64,000 bases of DNA from Pseudomonas fluorescens (GCF_001648775.1 NZ_LVEJ01000033.1:50917-114916), one strand, 5' to 3'; shown: positions 38,005-46,229, numbered from the stretch's first letter. Made by a program: numbers and translations. Notes: a model not told the origin generated them from the sequence alone.

Positions 38005-38165
38005 GCCTCTTCGCGAGCAAGCTCGCTCCCACAGGATTTCTGGCGTATTCAATTTGTGCAGTAACTCGATCCACTGTGGGAGCGAGCTTGCTCGCGAAAG
38101 CGGCGTATCAGTCGACATCATTACGCAATGACCCACCGCATTCGCGAGCAGGCTCGCTCCCACAG
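38005..38165. repeat. Three REP palindromes
   Basis: Three REP units in alternating orientation: about 38005-38034 (GCGAGCAAGCTCGCTCCCAC), 38072-38103 (CTGTGGGAGCGAGCTTGCTC) and 38135-38165 (GCGAGCAGGCTCGCTCCCAC). They lie between the ferredoxin gene and the binding-protein gene, both on the minus strand, and may set different transcript levels for the two parts of the cluster. Confidence 0.9.
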
Positions 38166-38176
38166 TGGTCCGGGTT

Positions 38177-38422
38177 TCAACGCAGGAGATAGGGGATGTC
38201 GACCTTGACGGCACCCGTCGGGCAATCCTTCTCGCACGGCATGCAGTACCAGCATTCATCGAACGCCATGTAGGCCTTCTGCGTCGCCGGGTTGATCGCC
38301 AGCAAGTCCATCGGGCAAACGTCGACACACACGGTGCAGCCCTTTTCGGCGATGCATTTGTCCTCGTCCACGGTGACGGGGGCGTTGGAGCGAAAGAAGA
38401 TTTCCTGAGCTTGATAGGCCAT
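38177..38422 (-). CDS. Ferredoxin with two 4Fe-4S sites (AprB-like)
   Basis: An 81-residue cytoplasmic ferredoxin. Cysteines are arranged as CIAEKGCTVCVDVCP and CWYCMPCEKDCPTGA, i.e. two 4Fe-4S cluster motifs; the first has an extra-long spacing (CxxxxxCxxCxxxCP) like AprB-type ferredoxins. It follows the flavoprotein by 28 bp and would carry electrons to or from it. The start at 38422 gives the normal N-terminus (MAYQAQEIFF); the open frame continues upstream into the flavoprotein end without support. In context it is the partner of the AprA-like protein. Confidence 0.85.
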   Translation of the reverse strand: MAYQAQEIFFRSNAPVTVDEDKCIAEKGCTVCVDVCPMDLLAINPATQKAYMAFDECWYCMPCEKDCPTGAVKVDIPYLLR

Positions 38423-38450
38423 GGTTCGGACTCTTTGATTTATTGATGTA

Positions 38451-40181
38451 TCAAGCGGCAAAAGCGCCGACCCGCAAGCGGTCGTACGCCTGCATTTCCT
38501 CGGCATCGAGCGGGATGATGTAGGGCTCGACGGCTTTCTTGAAACTGGTCATCTGGCCGTCATCGCCCTTCTTCAGATGACAATGGCAAAACCACTCGCT
38601 GTCGTTGCGTTGCGGGTGATCGACGCGATAGTGGTACAGGCCCCAGCGGCTTTCGGCGCGGAACAACGAGGCGCGCGCGGCCATTTCGGCGCAGTCGCGA
38701 ATCACGCTGGTTTCCATCGCGCGCATCAGTTCGTGGGCGTTGTTGGCCTTCATCTGCTCGAGATCGCGTTCGATGTCGCTGAAACGTTGCAGGCCGATCT
38801 GCATTTTTTTGGTGACTTTCGGCGGTTGCAGGTAATCGTTGACGAAGCGTCGCAGTTTGTACTCGACCTGTGCCGGCGGCAGACCGTGTTCGCGATCCAG
38901 TGGTGCGTAGACCCGGGCTTTTTCCTTTTCGATCTGCTCGCCATCCAGCTCGGTGAACTCGCGTCCGGCGACAAAGTCCGCCGCGTTGTGCCCGGCGAAC
39001 CAGCCATAGGTGAACGCACCGAGCATGTAGTTGTGCGGCACGGCAGCCATGTCACCCGCCGAGTACAAACCTTTCACCGAGGTCTCGGCGCGCTCGTTGA
39101 CCCACACACCGGAAGCTGAGTGACCGCTGCAAAAACCGATTTCGGAGATGTGCATTTCGACCATTTGCGTGCGGTAATCGGTGCCACGATTGGCGTGGAA
39201 CTGGCCGCGACTCGGGCGCTCGTTGCTGTGCAGAATTTCCTCGATGTTCTGGATGGTTTCCTCGGCCAGGTGATCGAGTTTGAGGAACACCGGACCGTTG
39301 CCGCTCTCCAGTTCCTGGTGGAATTCCCACATCATCTGCCCGCTCCAGTAGTCGCACTCGATGAAGCGTTCGCCCTTGTTGTTGGCGGTATAGCCGCCCA
39401 GCGGGCCGGTGACATAGGCGCAGGCCGGGCCGTTGTAATCCTTGATCAGCGGGTTGATCTGGAAGCATTCGAGGTTGGCCAGTTCAGCGCCGGCGTGATA
39501 GGCCATCGCGTAGCCGTCACCAGCATTGGTCGGGTTTTCGTAGGTGCCCATCAAGTAACCCGACGATGGCAGGCCGAGTCGTCCGGCGGCGCCGCAGGCA
39601 AGGATCACCGCTTTGGCTTTGATCACATGAAAGTCGGCGGTGCGGCAGTCGAAGCCCATCACCCCGTTGACGGTGCCCTCCTCGTCGGTCAGCAACCGCG
39701 TGCACACGAGGCGATTGGTGATGCTCACCCGCGCACGTTTCAACTGGCGATAGAGGACTTTTTTGATGTCGTGCCCTTCCGGCATCGGCAGCACGTAGGC
39801 GCCCATGTGGTGGACTTTTTTTACTGCGTAATCGCCGGTTTCGTCCTTCTCGAACTTCACGCCCCAACGGTCGAGCTGTTCGATGGTTTCGAAGCTGTGG
39901 GTCGCGTAGGCGTAAACGGCGGCTTGATTGACGATGCCATCGTTGGCGATGGTGATTTCCTTGGTGTACTGCTCCGGCGTCGAGTGGCCGGGGATGATCG
40001 CGTTGTTCAGGCCGTCCATGCCCATACTGATCGCGCCGCTGCGTTTGACGTTGGCCTTGTCGACCAGCAACACGCGCAGATCGCGGTTCTTTTCTTTGGC
40101 CTTGATTGCGGCCATCGGCCCGGCGGTGCCGCCGCCGATGACGACGATGTCGTATTCCTGTTCGAGAACGTTGCGGGTCAT
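38451..40181 (-). CDS. AprA/fumarate-reductase-like FAD flavoprotein
   Basis: A 576-residue flavoprotein with the N-terminal FAD-binding Rossmann motif VVIGGGTAGPMAAIKA, a GAISMGMDGLNNA flavin segment, the later GLYSAGDMAAVPHNYMLGAF FAD motif and a C-terminal helical domain as in succinate dehydrogenase, fumarate reductase and adenylylsulfate reductase A. The partner ferredoxin next door has two clusters as AprB does, which favours an AprAB-like heterodimer rather than a respiratory fumarate reductase (no membrane anchor genes). The asfA gene of aryl desulfonation in P. putida is recalled as a similar oxidoreductase. The start overlaps the GntR gene stop (ATGA), so the regulator and the flavoprotein share an operon. 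Confidence 0.85.
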   Translation of the reverse strand: MTRNVLEQEYDIVVIGGGTAGPMAAIKAKEKNRDLRVLLVDKANVKRSGAISMGMDGLNNAIIPGHSTPEQYTKEITIANDGIVNQAAVYAYATHSFETIEQLDRWGVKFEKDETGDYAVKKVHHMGAYVLPMPEGHDIKKVLYRQLKRARVSITNRLVCTRLLTDEEGTVNGVMGFDCRTADFHVIKAKAVILACGAAGRLGLPSSGYLMGTYENPTNAGDGYAMAYHAGAELANLECFQINPLIKDYNGPACAYVTGPLGGYTANNKGERFIECDYWSGQMMWEFHQELESGNGPVFLKLDHLAEETIQNIEEILHSNERPSRGQFHANRGTDYRTQMVEMHISEIGFCSGHSASGVWVNERAETSVKGLYSAGDMAAVPHNYMLGAFTYGWFAGHNAADFVAGREFTELDGEQIEKEKARVYAPLDREHGLPPAQVEYKLRRFVNDYLQPPKVTKKMQIGLQRFSDIERDLEQMKANNAHELMRAMETSVIRDCAEMAARASLFRAESRWGLYHYRVDHPQRNDSEWFCHCHLKKGDDGQMTSFKKAVEPYIIPLDAEEMQAYDRLRVGAFAA

Positions 40182-40930
40182 GCCTGCTCCTCTTTTTGCC
40201 GGTCGATCCGCAGGCGGTACTGGAACGCATCGCCACGGTAGTAAAGGTGTTCGAAGTCCAGCGGCTGGCCCTGCGCGTCGTGAGTCAAACGCTCGATGCG
40301 CATGATCGGCGAGCCGGCTTCGACGTTCAGCGCCTGGGTCAGGTCGCTGTCGGCCAGCACCGCGTCGATGGCCAGATCGGCGTGACCGAGGGCGATGCCG
40401 CAGTCGTTTTCGAGGATCAGGAAGATGTCGCGGGTGACCAGATCGGCCTTCTCCAGGCGCTCGCCGACGGCTTTGGGCAGGTAAGTGATTTCCAGCGAGA
40501 TCGGCTCACGGTTGATCAGCCGCACACGTTTGATCTGCGCCACGGTTTCGCCTTCGGCAACTTGTAAACGTTCGGCGACGCGCTTGTCGGCCGGGATGAA
40601 TTTGAAGCTGCGCAGGCGGTTGATCACCTCGTAGCCACGCCCGGTCATGGACTCGGCGAGGCCTTGCAGGCTGCTGACGTTCTGGAAGGTTTTCGGCTTG
40701 GCGACGAAGGTGCCTTTGCCGTGGATCTTGAAGATCAGCCCTTCCTTTTGCAGATCGCCCAAGGCTTGGCGCACGGTGATGCGGCTGACTTTGAACAACG
40801 CGCCGAGTTCGCTTTCGGAGGGCATCTGGCTGTCTTGCGGGTATTCGCCGTCGAGAATGCGCGCGCGGAGGACGTCGCGCAGTTGGGTGTGCAGCGGGAC
40901 GCTACTGAGGGAGAGAACGTTATCGGTCAT
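40178..40930 (-). CDS. GntR-family regulator, HutC/UTRA type
   Basis: A 250-residue regulator with an N-terminal winged helix (MPSESELGALFKVSRITVRQ) and a C-terminal UTRA ligand-binding domain (ISLEITYLPKAVGERL, RIERLTHDAQGQPLDFEHLYY). It is the first gene of the minus-strand operon with the flavoprotein and ferredoxin, so it probably autoregulates the unit. The ATG at 40930 is taken as start; a GTG one codon earlier is also possible. Three GTTAT[A/G]AC repeats lie directly upstream and would be its binding sites. Confidence 0.88.
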   Translation of the reverse strand: MTDNVLSLSSVPLHTQLRDVLRARILDGEYPQDSQMPSESELGALFKVSRITVRQALGDLQKEGLIFKIHGKGTFVAKPKTFQNVSSLQGLAESMTGRGYEVINRLRSFKFIPADKRVAERLQVAEGETVAQIKRVRLINREPISLEITYLPKAVGERLEKADLVTRDIFLILENDCGIALGHADLAIDAVLADSDLTQALNVEAGSPIMRIERLTHDAQGQPLDFEHLYYRGDAFQYRLRIDRQKEEQA

Positions 40931-40943
40931 CACGGGATCGCTT

Positions 40944-40983
40944 GTTATAACGAGTTATGACGTGATCTTAGGGTTGTTATGAC
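40944..40983. promoter_or_regulatory. Candidate operator array of the flavoprotein operon
   Basis: GTTATAAC (perfect palindrome, 40944-40951), GTTATGAC (40954-40961) and GTTATGAC (40976-40983) precede the GntR start by 13-50 bp. The two nearer boxes are 10 bp apart, one helical turn; the third starts 22 bp further on, about two turns. That spacing suggests cooperative binding of a dimeric GntR/HutC regulator. Confidence 0.6.
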
Positions 40984-41037
40984 AAGGTTGAGAAATATTG
41001 TTTGGGCATAACCTTAGATGCAGGACACACGCGATTC

Positions 41038-41130
41038 CCTGTGGGAGCGAGCTTGCTCGCGAAGGCGGTGTATCAGTCACCAAATTATTGACTGACAGGA
41101 CGCTTTCGCGAGCAAGCTCGCTCCCACAGG
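41038..41130. repeat. REP palindrome pair
   Basis: CCTGTGGGAGCGAGCTTGC and its inverse (about 41104-41130) with a 40-bp spacer lie upstream of the GntR operon promoter and just downstream of the Gfo/Idh/MocA gene. Confidence 0.9.
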
Positions 41131-41151
41131 GGACGGTGTACGCATGGAGGA

Positions 41152-42120
41152 TTAGTGGCGTTTGAGAATCTGATCCATGACCCAATCGGTCTTGAGCGCT
41201 TGCTCGGCGACGGCGGGATGTTGTGAATCGCCACGAATGTGAGCGTTCATGCCCAGCACGTGATGCCACTGAATGTGTTGGTGATGGGGGATTTCCAGGC
41301 TAATGATTTCATCGGCATGCAATTGCACGGGATGCTCATCAAACACGGAAAAACTGATCCGCCCGAGGCTGCCGATGATCTCGACCCGATCCTCACGCCG
41401 ATCCGCGACAAAGCTCCAGCAGCCCATGCCCAGCGCGCCGGAGGCGAACCGCCAACTGGCGCTGACGGCATCTTCCGCCGCATACAACCCGGCCTGACGC
41501 GCGGTGAATCCGGCGACTTCGACGATGTCGCCGAGCAGGTACTGGAACAGGTCGAAGCCATGGCTGGCGAGGTCGGCAAAGTAGCCGCCACCGGCCACCG
41601 CCGGATCGGTGCGCCAGTTATTGCTGCCGTCCAGATCCACCGCTGACGGCGCTTTGGTCAGGGTCCAGCTCAAATGCCGGACATCACCGATGCGCCGCTC
41701 CTGCAACCACTGCCGCACCTGCGCAAAACGCGGCAACGAACGGCGGTAGTAGGAAACGAACAGGTGGGCACCCGCCTCGGCAAACGCCTGCTGCATGTCG
41801 CGGCTTTGCCCGGCATTCAGCGCCATGGGTTTTTCCACGCAGCAATGTTTGCCGGCGGCGGCGACTTTCAGGCTGTAGGCGTGGTGGCTGTCGGGCGGCG
41901 TGGCGATGTACACCGCGTCCACCTCGGGATCGTTGATCAGTGCATCGACGTCGGTGTAGACGCGGGCGATGCCGTGGCGCGCGGCGTAGTCGGTCACGGC
42001 CTCCAGGCGTCGGCCCATCACCGCCACCAGCGCCGAACCGGGCGTCTTGTAGAAGGCCGGCCCGCTCTTGCGTTCAGCGACGCTGCCACAACCGATCATG
42101 CCCCAGCGCACCACGTCCAT
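41152..42120 (-). CDS. Gfo/Idh/MocA-family NAD(P)-dependent oxidoreductase
   Basis: A 322-residue oxidoreductase. The N-terminal Rossmann fold is shown by WGMIGCGSVAERKSGPAF and the catalytic EKP by CCVEKPMALN, with DAVYIATPPDSHHAYSL between them. The C-terminal domain follows from about residue 125. Such enzymes oxidise sugars, inositol or related polyols, or act as dehydrogenases on other carbonyls; the substrate cannot be named here. The ATG follows AGGAAGAGAT, and the DyP peroxidase gene precedes it by 10 bp in the same direction, so they are probably co-transcribed. Confidence 0.87.
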   Translation of the reverse strand: MDVVRWGMIGCGSVAERKSGPAFYKTPGSALVAVMGRRLEAVTDYAARHGIARVYTDVDALINDPEVDAVYIATPPDSHHAYSLKVAAAGKHCCVEKPMALNAGQSRDMQQAFAEAGAHLFVSYYRRSLPRFAQVRQWLQERRIGDVRHLSWTLTKAPSAVDLDGSNNWRTDPAVAGGGYFADLASHGFDLFQYLLGDIVEVAGFTARQAGLYAAEDAVSASWRFASGALGMGCWSFVADRREDRVEIIGSLGRISFSVFDEHPVQLHADEIISLEIPHHQHIQWHHVLGMNAHIRGDSQHPAVAEQALKTDWVMDQILKRH

Positions 42121-42130
42121 ATCTCTTCCT

Positions 42131-43018
42131 TTAGCCGATGCGCAGAGCGCGCAGATCGAGGTGACCGTCCTTCAGCGGCGGGCACCAGTAGTAGCCGCCA
42201 GTGATCGGGCGGCTGATGCGATAGAGGCCATCGGTGATGCCGTCTTCCAGGCCGCTCATGCGCCGCAGTTGCGCTTCGAAAGCGTCCAGGGAGAAGCCGA
42301 AAGCGAGGAACATCAAACCGGCGCGATCACCTTCGATCCACGGCATCGAGCGGCGCACGACGAACGCCTCAGGCGCGAAGCTTTCCTGCGCGGTGCGTTT
42401 GACGTGGGCGGAGACTGGCGCGTCGTCGATCTCTTCGTTGTCGCTGAGGCGACGGCCCATGATGTTGTCTTTGTCGTCGGCCGAGAGTGTGTGGAAACCC
42501 TTGAGGTCGTGCTGCCACTGCTGGATCGCGGCGAAGCTGCCACCGACCATGCCGTCCGTGCCGGCACTTTGCAGGGCAGCAGCGATGGCCGCTTCGTCGT
42601 GCGGGTTTTCGGTGCCGTCTTCGTAACCGGTCAGGTCGTGGCCGTCCTTGTGGCGGAAGGCTTCCTGCATCTCGACCAGGCGCAGCGCTGGCGCCAGAGC
42701 GGCTTCGAGGGCGTTACAACGGTTGAGCAGTTCACCCCGGTCGACGCCGTGCAGCCATACCCACAGCGCGTGCTGGGTCGACGGGTTTTCCACGCCAACG
42801 CCAGTCATCGCCGGGAAGCTGCGCAGGCCGTCGATCTGCACGTTGAGGGCCTTGGCCAGGGATTCGCCGAAACCGACCACCGCCGACTTGCCATCCACCT
42901 GATTGATCAGGTTGTCGATCGCCTGCGGCAGGGCTTCAACCGATTCAAGGGCGAAAAACAGGTGACGTGCTTGCGCAGGAACTGGGGTGGCGAGAATGCC
43001 CGGCTGGTAGTAACTCAT
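42131..43018 (-). CDS. DyP-type haem peroxidase (YfeX-like)
   Basis: A 295-residue dye-decolourising peroxidase. The GxxDG motif with catalytic Asp is present as TGYEDGTENP, the proximal haem His region is in VSAHVKRT, and a catalytic Arg lies in the later VVRRSMPWIEGDRAGLMFLAFG. No signal peptide is visible, so it acts in the cytoplasm or inside an encapsulin, but no encapsulin gene is adjacent. It fits the P/class-B YfeX-like group in length. The adjacent Gfo/Idh/MocA gene follows after 10 bp. Confidence 0.9.
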   Translation of the reverse strand: MSYYQPGILATPVPAQARHLFFALESVEALPQAIDNLINQVDGKSAVVGFGESLAKALNVQIDGLRSFPAMTGVGVENPSTQHALWVWLHGVDRGELLNRCNALEAALAPALRLVEMQEAFRHKDGHDLTGYEDGTENPHDEAAIAAALQSAGTDGMVGGSFAAIQQWQHDLKGFHTLSADDKDNIMGRRLSDNEEIDDAPVSAHVKRTAQESFAPEAFVVRRSMPWIEGDRAGLMFLAFGFSLDAFEAQLRRMSGLEDGITDGLYRISRPITGGYYWCPPLKDGHLDLRALRIG

Positions 43019-43095
43019 GTGAACTCCTTGGGAAAGTGCGCGGGAGTTTACCTGTGGCCGGAGGATTTGTGGGGGTTTGGATGGAAAGTCAAAAG

Positions 43096-43274
43096 CCCCT
43101 CACCCTAGCCCTCTCCCGGAGGGAGAGGGAACTGATTCGGGGATATTGAAGAGCTACGCCGACTTGAAAGTGCTGTACCGAATCCATAATCGACAAAAAT
43201 CTTTCAGGTCGATGCATGACACAAGACACCGCGGTCGGCCCCCTCTCCCTCCGGGAGAGGGCTGGGGTGAGGGT
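43096..43274. repeat. Inverted pair of the interspersed repeat, entering the AraC gene
   Basis: CTCACCCTAGCCCTCTCCC at 43098 and CCCTCTCCCTCCGGGAGAGG at about 43240, the latter followed by GCTGGGGTGAGGG, bound a segment with GCTACGCCGACTTGAAAG and TCAGGTCGATGCATGAC. The right-hand copy is inside the last codons of the AraC-type gene. Confidence 0.85.
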
Positions 43275-44313
43275 TAGCGTCATTACGCCAAGCACTCGGG
43301 CTCATCCCCGTCCAGCGCTTGAACGCCCGGCGAAAACTGCGCACATCGCTGTAGCCGACTTCCTCGGTAATCCGCTCGATCGGCATATCAGGATTGCCCA
43401 GCAAACTCATCGTCCGCGCCTGCCGCACCTGCTCCAGCAACGCTTCAAACGTCAACGCATGCTCGGTCAAGCGCCGGCGCAATGTGCGACTGCTCATGTT
43501 CAAATCGCCGGCAATCTTTTCAATGTGACTGCCACTGCTCAGATCCCTGGCAATTGCCCGTTCCACGGCCTGAATCAGATCGAGTTTCTGATGCACCTGC
43601 GCCGCTTCCAGCTCCAGCAATGCAACCGCCTGACGCAACGCCAAAGCATGGTGATTGGGCAGATTCACGTCCAGCCACTGCACGTCGATCAGCATGCGAT
43701 TGTGCAGACAGCCGAAGCGCACCTCCGGCCCCAGCAAGCGCTGATATTCACTGAGATAGTCCGGCGCGGCATGCATGAATTCCACGGCAATCGGCTTGAA
43801 ATCAGCCCCCGCCAACGCTCGGCCATACACCAGCAAACTGGCGAAAAACTCCTCGACCGCGAACACCTGCACATCGGCAAACGGCAAGCGGCACTCGGCA
43901 TCGAGATGCAGTTGCTCGCCAACCACATCGACGCTGGACACCACAATCCCGCCAGAGGTGTGTTGATGACGGATGCCCAAGGCAAAAGCATCGCGCAGGG
44001 TTTTGCACAACGACAGCACGTGCCCGAGCAAACCGAGTGTGCCAAGCACATTCTGTGCACCCACCCACAGGCCAAGGCCCTGATTGGGCAGCGCCTTGAG
44101 CGCGCGTTGAATCATTGCCACCGCCTGACGGTAGGAAATCCGTTGCGTCGGATCCTGCAGGTCTTCGAGGGTGAAACCCAGCCCACGGCACAGGCTTTCT
44201 GGCTCGATGCCTTTGTTCTGCGCGACTTCAGCGAGGGTTTGCAAAAGAAACGGCGAGACCAGCGCCAATTCAAAGGTCGGGTCTTGGACTTTTACGTTCA
44301 TGGGGGCTGACAT
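43204..44313 (-). CDS. AraC-family regulator with repeat-derived C-terminus
   Basis: A 369-residue regulator. An N-terminal arabinose-binding-like (OruR/ArgR-type) domain covers about residues 20-215; two helix-turn-helix units of the AraC domain lie at about 250-345 (IEKIAGDLNMSSRTLRRRL and ITEEVGYSDVRSFRRAFKRW). The normal family end is near MSPSAWRND; after it come about 24 residues (NPHPSPLPEGEGADRG..) encoded by the interspersed repeat. It is divergent from the outer-membrane protein gene at 44513 and probably controls it. The start at 44313 is uncertain; an ATG at 44301 is possible. Confidence 0.87.
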   Translation of the reverse strand: MSAPMNVKVQDPTFELALVSPFLLQTLAEVAQNKGIEPESLCRGLGFTLEDLQDPTQRISYRQAVAMIQRALKALPNQGLGLWVGAQNVLGTLGLLGHVLSLCKTLRDAFALGIRHQHTSGGIVVSSVDVVGEQLHLDAECRLPFADVQVFAVEEFFASLLVYGRALAGADFKPIAVEFMHAAPDYLSEYQRLLGPEVRFGCLHNRMLIDVQWLDVNLPNHHALALRQAVALLELEAAQVHQKLDLIQAVERAIARDLSSGSHIEKIAGDLNMSSRTLRRRLTEHALTFEALLEQVRQARTMSLLGNPDMPIERITEEVGYSDVRSFRRAFKRWTGMSPSAWRNDANPHPSPLPEGEGADRGVLCHAST

Positions 44314-44341
44314 TCCGGATCACGCTTGATTGTTATTTTTG

Positions 44342-44351
44342 TAACCGGTTA
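44342..44351. promoter_or_regulatory. Palindrome in the AraC/outer-membrane protein promoter region
   Basis: TAACCGGTTA is a perfect 10-bp palindrome 30 bp upstream of the AraC-type start, in the 200-bp divergent promoter region. It may be a regulator site; there is no direct evidence. Confidence 0.3.
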
Positions 44352-44512
44352 TGTCGAAGGAAGTTAGCACAGGGTTGGCCGACTGTCCGCAGAAGTCCCC
44401 CTAACTGTCCGCCAATACCCTGCCCCGCCGGGCGCCAAGCGCTTATTTCTATAGTGCCGGGCGTGCTGCGTGCCGGCGCTGCGGCCAAAACACAATAATA
44501 ATGAGGACGGAT

Positions 44513-45460
44513 ATGCACCCGAACCGCGCGACATTGCCCCTGCGCCTGACCCTTTCCTTGCTGGGCTGCGCCGTGACCGTACCGGCGCTGGCCACCGAAG
44601 CCGGCGTCGACAACATCGGCCCCGGCACCGACGGTTTCTTCATGCTGCCGCTGGAAGTCGACAGCCTTCCGGAGAACATGGTCGCGTTCAACCTCTACTA
44701 CAACCATTACAAATCGACCAAGCTCAACATCAGCTCCTTGGGGGGCAAGGTGCCGAATGTCGAAATCGAATCCACCGCGGTGATTCCGCGTCTCGATTAT
44801 TTAAGCCCCGTGCGCGTGTTCGGCGGACGCCTGGCCGGTTACATCGCCCAGCCGTGGTTGAAGCAGGAAGTCTCGGTGTTCGGCTTGAGCGACACCCGCG
44901 AAGGCATGGGCGATACCACCGTCGCGCCGATCATTCTGTGGGACATGGGCAAAAACCTGACCCTCGGCGCCGCTGTTGAAATTACCGTACCCACTGGCGA
45001 ATACAGCGTCGATCGGCTGGCCAACACCAGCAACAATTTCTACACCTACAAGCCGCTGTTCTCCTTCACTTGGTTACCGACGGACAAGACCGAAGTCTCG
45101 ATGAAGACCACCTACAGCTTCAACGAGAAGAACAAGGACACCGACTACAAATCGGGACAGATTTTCCACTTCGACTATTCAGCCAGCTACAAGATCACCG
45201 ACGACCTGATGCTCGGCGTCAACGGCTATTTCCTCCAACAAACCACCGACGACAAACAGTTCGGCCACACCGTGCAGTTCGCCGGGCAGGACGTCGATGA
45301 TGGTGTGCGTGGCAAGGTGTTCGCGATTGGCCCGGCGCTGCACTTCACCTTTCTCAAGTACGCCAGCGCGGAGATTCGCTGGGCCAAGGAGTTTGATGTG
45401 GAGAACCGGCCGGAAGGTGAAATGCTTTGGGCGAAGGTGAGTATTCCCTATGCGTTCTGA
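44513..45460 (+). CDS. MetA-pathway phenol degradation-like outer-membrane protein
   Basis: A 315-residue outer-membrane beta-barrel of the PF13557 (MetA-pathway/SphA-like) family. The signal peptide ends after ALA (about residue 28). Segments VAFNLYYNHYKSTKLNIS, DTTVAPIILWDMG and EITVPTGEYSVDRLANTSNN are typical of this family, which is believed to form channels for hydrophobic or aromatic substrates. It ends in a beta-strand with terminal Phe (VSIPYAF). The start at 44513 follows GAGGACGGAT; an upstream in-frame ATG at 44501 lacks a ribosome site. It is divergent from the AraC regulator. Confidence 0.87.
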   Translation: MHPNRATLPLRLTLSLLGCAVTVPALATEAGVDNIGPGTDGFFMLPLEVDSLPENMVAFNLYYNHYKSTKLNISSLGGKVPNVEIESTAVIPRLDYLSPVRVFGGRLAGYIAQPWLKQEVSVFGLSDTREGMGDTTVAPIILWDMGKNLTLGAAVEITVPTGEYSVDRLANTSNNFYTYKPLFSFTWLPTDKTEVSMKTTYSFNEKNKDTDYKSGQIFHFDYSASYKITDDLMLGVNGYFLQQTTDDKQFGHTVQFAGQDVDDGVRGKVFAIGPALHFTFLKYASAEIRWAKEFDVENRPEGEMLWAKVSIPYAF

Positions 45461-45714
45461 GTGCATTTGTAGGAAAGCGCACCTGGATTTGTAGCCTGAA
45501 AACCTGAAAACCGCATGGGTGGAATACGCCTACAGCGGCGGTCGAGATTACCGGACAACGGGGGGAAACGTCTGGCAGATTTAAAGGGGGCGCTTGCAGA
45601 TACTGGGCTCCGTTATCCCATGGTTCCTCAAGGGCTCATGGGGTGCATCGTCAGCCAGTGACGACAACGGGCCGTTCCCCCCTTAGACTGCCGAGATTGA
45701 TCACGGAGATCACT

Positions 45715-45909
45715 ATGAGCATATTACTTTCCCCGTTTTACTCTGACTTCGAATCCGAAGAAGAGGCCGAGAGCTACGATCGCTGGTTTCGTGCCAAGGT
45801 GCAGGCTGCACTGGATGATCCTCGCCCGGGCATTCCCCATGAGGAAGCCATGGTGCGGCTCGACCAATTATTAGAAGAGAAACGCAAGAATCGACGCGCT
45901 GCCGCTTGA
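45715..45909 (+). CDS. PaaA2/StbD-like antitoxin
   Basis: A 64-residue acidic protein starting MSILLSPFYSDFESEEEAES, with DRWFRAKVQAALDDPRPGIP and the end LDQLLEEKRKNRR. This matches small antitoxins of the PaaA2/stability-determinant group that pair with ParE2-like toxins. The ATG at 45715 follows GGAG; an open frame extends 72 bp upstream but without support. The stop overlaps the toxin reading frame immediately downstream. It would bind the toxin through its helical C-terminus and repress the pair. Confidence 0.8.
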   Translation: MSILLSPFYSDFESEEEAESYDRWFRAKVQAALDDPRPGIPHEEAMVRLDQLLEEKRKNRRAAA

Positions 45910-46177
45910 ATGGAGCGATCAGGCTCTGGACGATCTGGCTGACATTATCGATTACATTGAACAATACAATTCCAACGCTTCAGCGGCTCTGCAGCACAAG
46001 GTAGGTGCAGCAACGCAAAGGCTTTCATCAATCCCTTATGGTTACAGATCCGGTCGAGTGCCAGGCACCCGGGAAATGGTGGTCAATCCAAACTATCTGC
46101 TGGTCTATCGAGTGAACGGGCGCATCAAAATACTGACGTTAGTCCACACCAGACAACAATACCCACGAACCTCATAA
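45899..46177 (+). CDS. ParE/RelE-family toxin without an ATG start
   Basis: About 92 residues in the frame after the antitoxin: LPLEWSDQALDDLADIIDYI near the start and TREMVVNPNYLLVYRVNGRI, ILTLVHTRQQYP near the end, which is the ParE/RelE toxin pattern. No ATG, GTG or TTG lies in this frame between a TAG about 33 bp upstream of CTG 45899 and the first conserved residues. Possible starts are CTG at 45899 or ATC at 45890, with GAAGAGA about 10 bases before the latter. It may therefore start at a rare codon by coupling to the antitoxin, or be silenced. The conserved body looks intact up to TAA at 46177. Confidence 0.75.
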   Translation: MPLEWSDQALDDLADIIDYIEQYNSNASAALQHKVGAATQRLSSIPYGYRSGRVPGTREMVVNPNYLLVYRVNGRIKILTLVHTRQQYPRTS

Positions 46178-46181
46178 ATAT

Positions 46182-46207
46182 AAAAAAGGGCGACCAACAG
46201 GTCGCCC
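46182..46207 (-). terminator. Rho-independent terminator of the giant exoprotein gene
   Basis: GGGCGACC (46188-46195) and GGTCGCCC (46200-46207) form an 8-bp GC-rich stem with AACA loop; on the minus strand it is followed by TTTTTT. It lies 23 bp after the stop codon at 46230 and also closes off the toxin gene. Confidence 0.85.
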
Positions 46208-46229
46208 AAACGTACTGCACGAGAGTCTT

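Noticed and set aside
38451..40181. Respiratory succinate dehydrogenase or fumarate reductase
   Set aside because: No membrane anchor or classical iron-sulfur subunit gene is present; the partner is a small two-cluster ferredoxin and an ABC importer follows.
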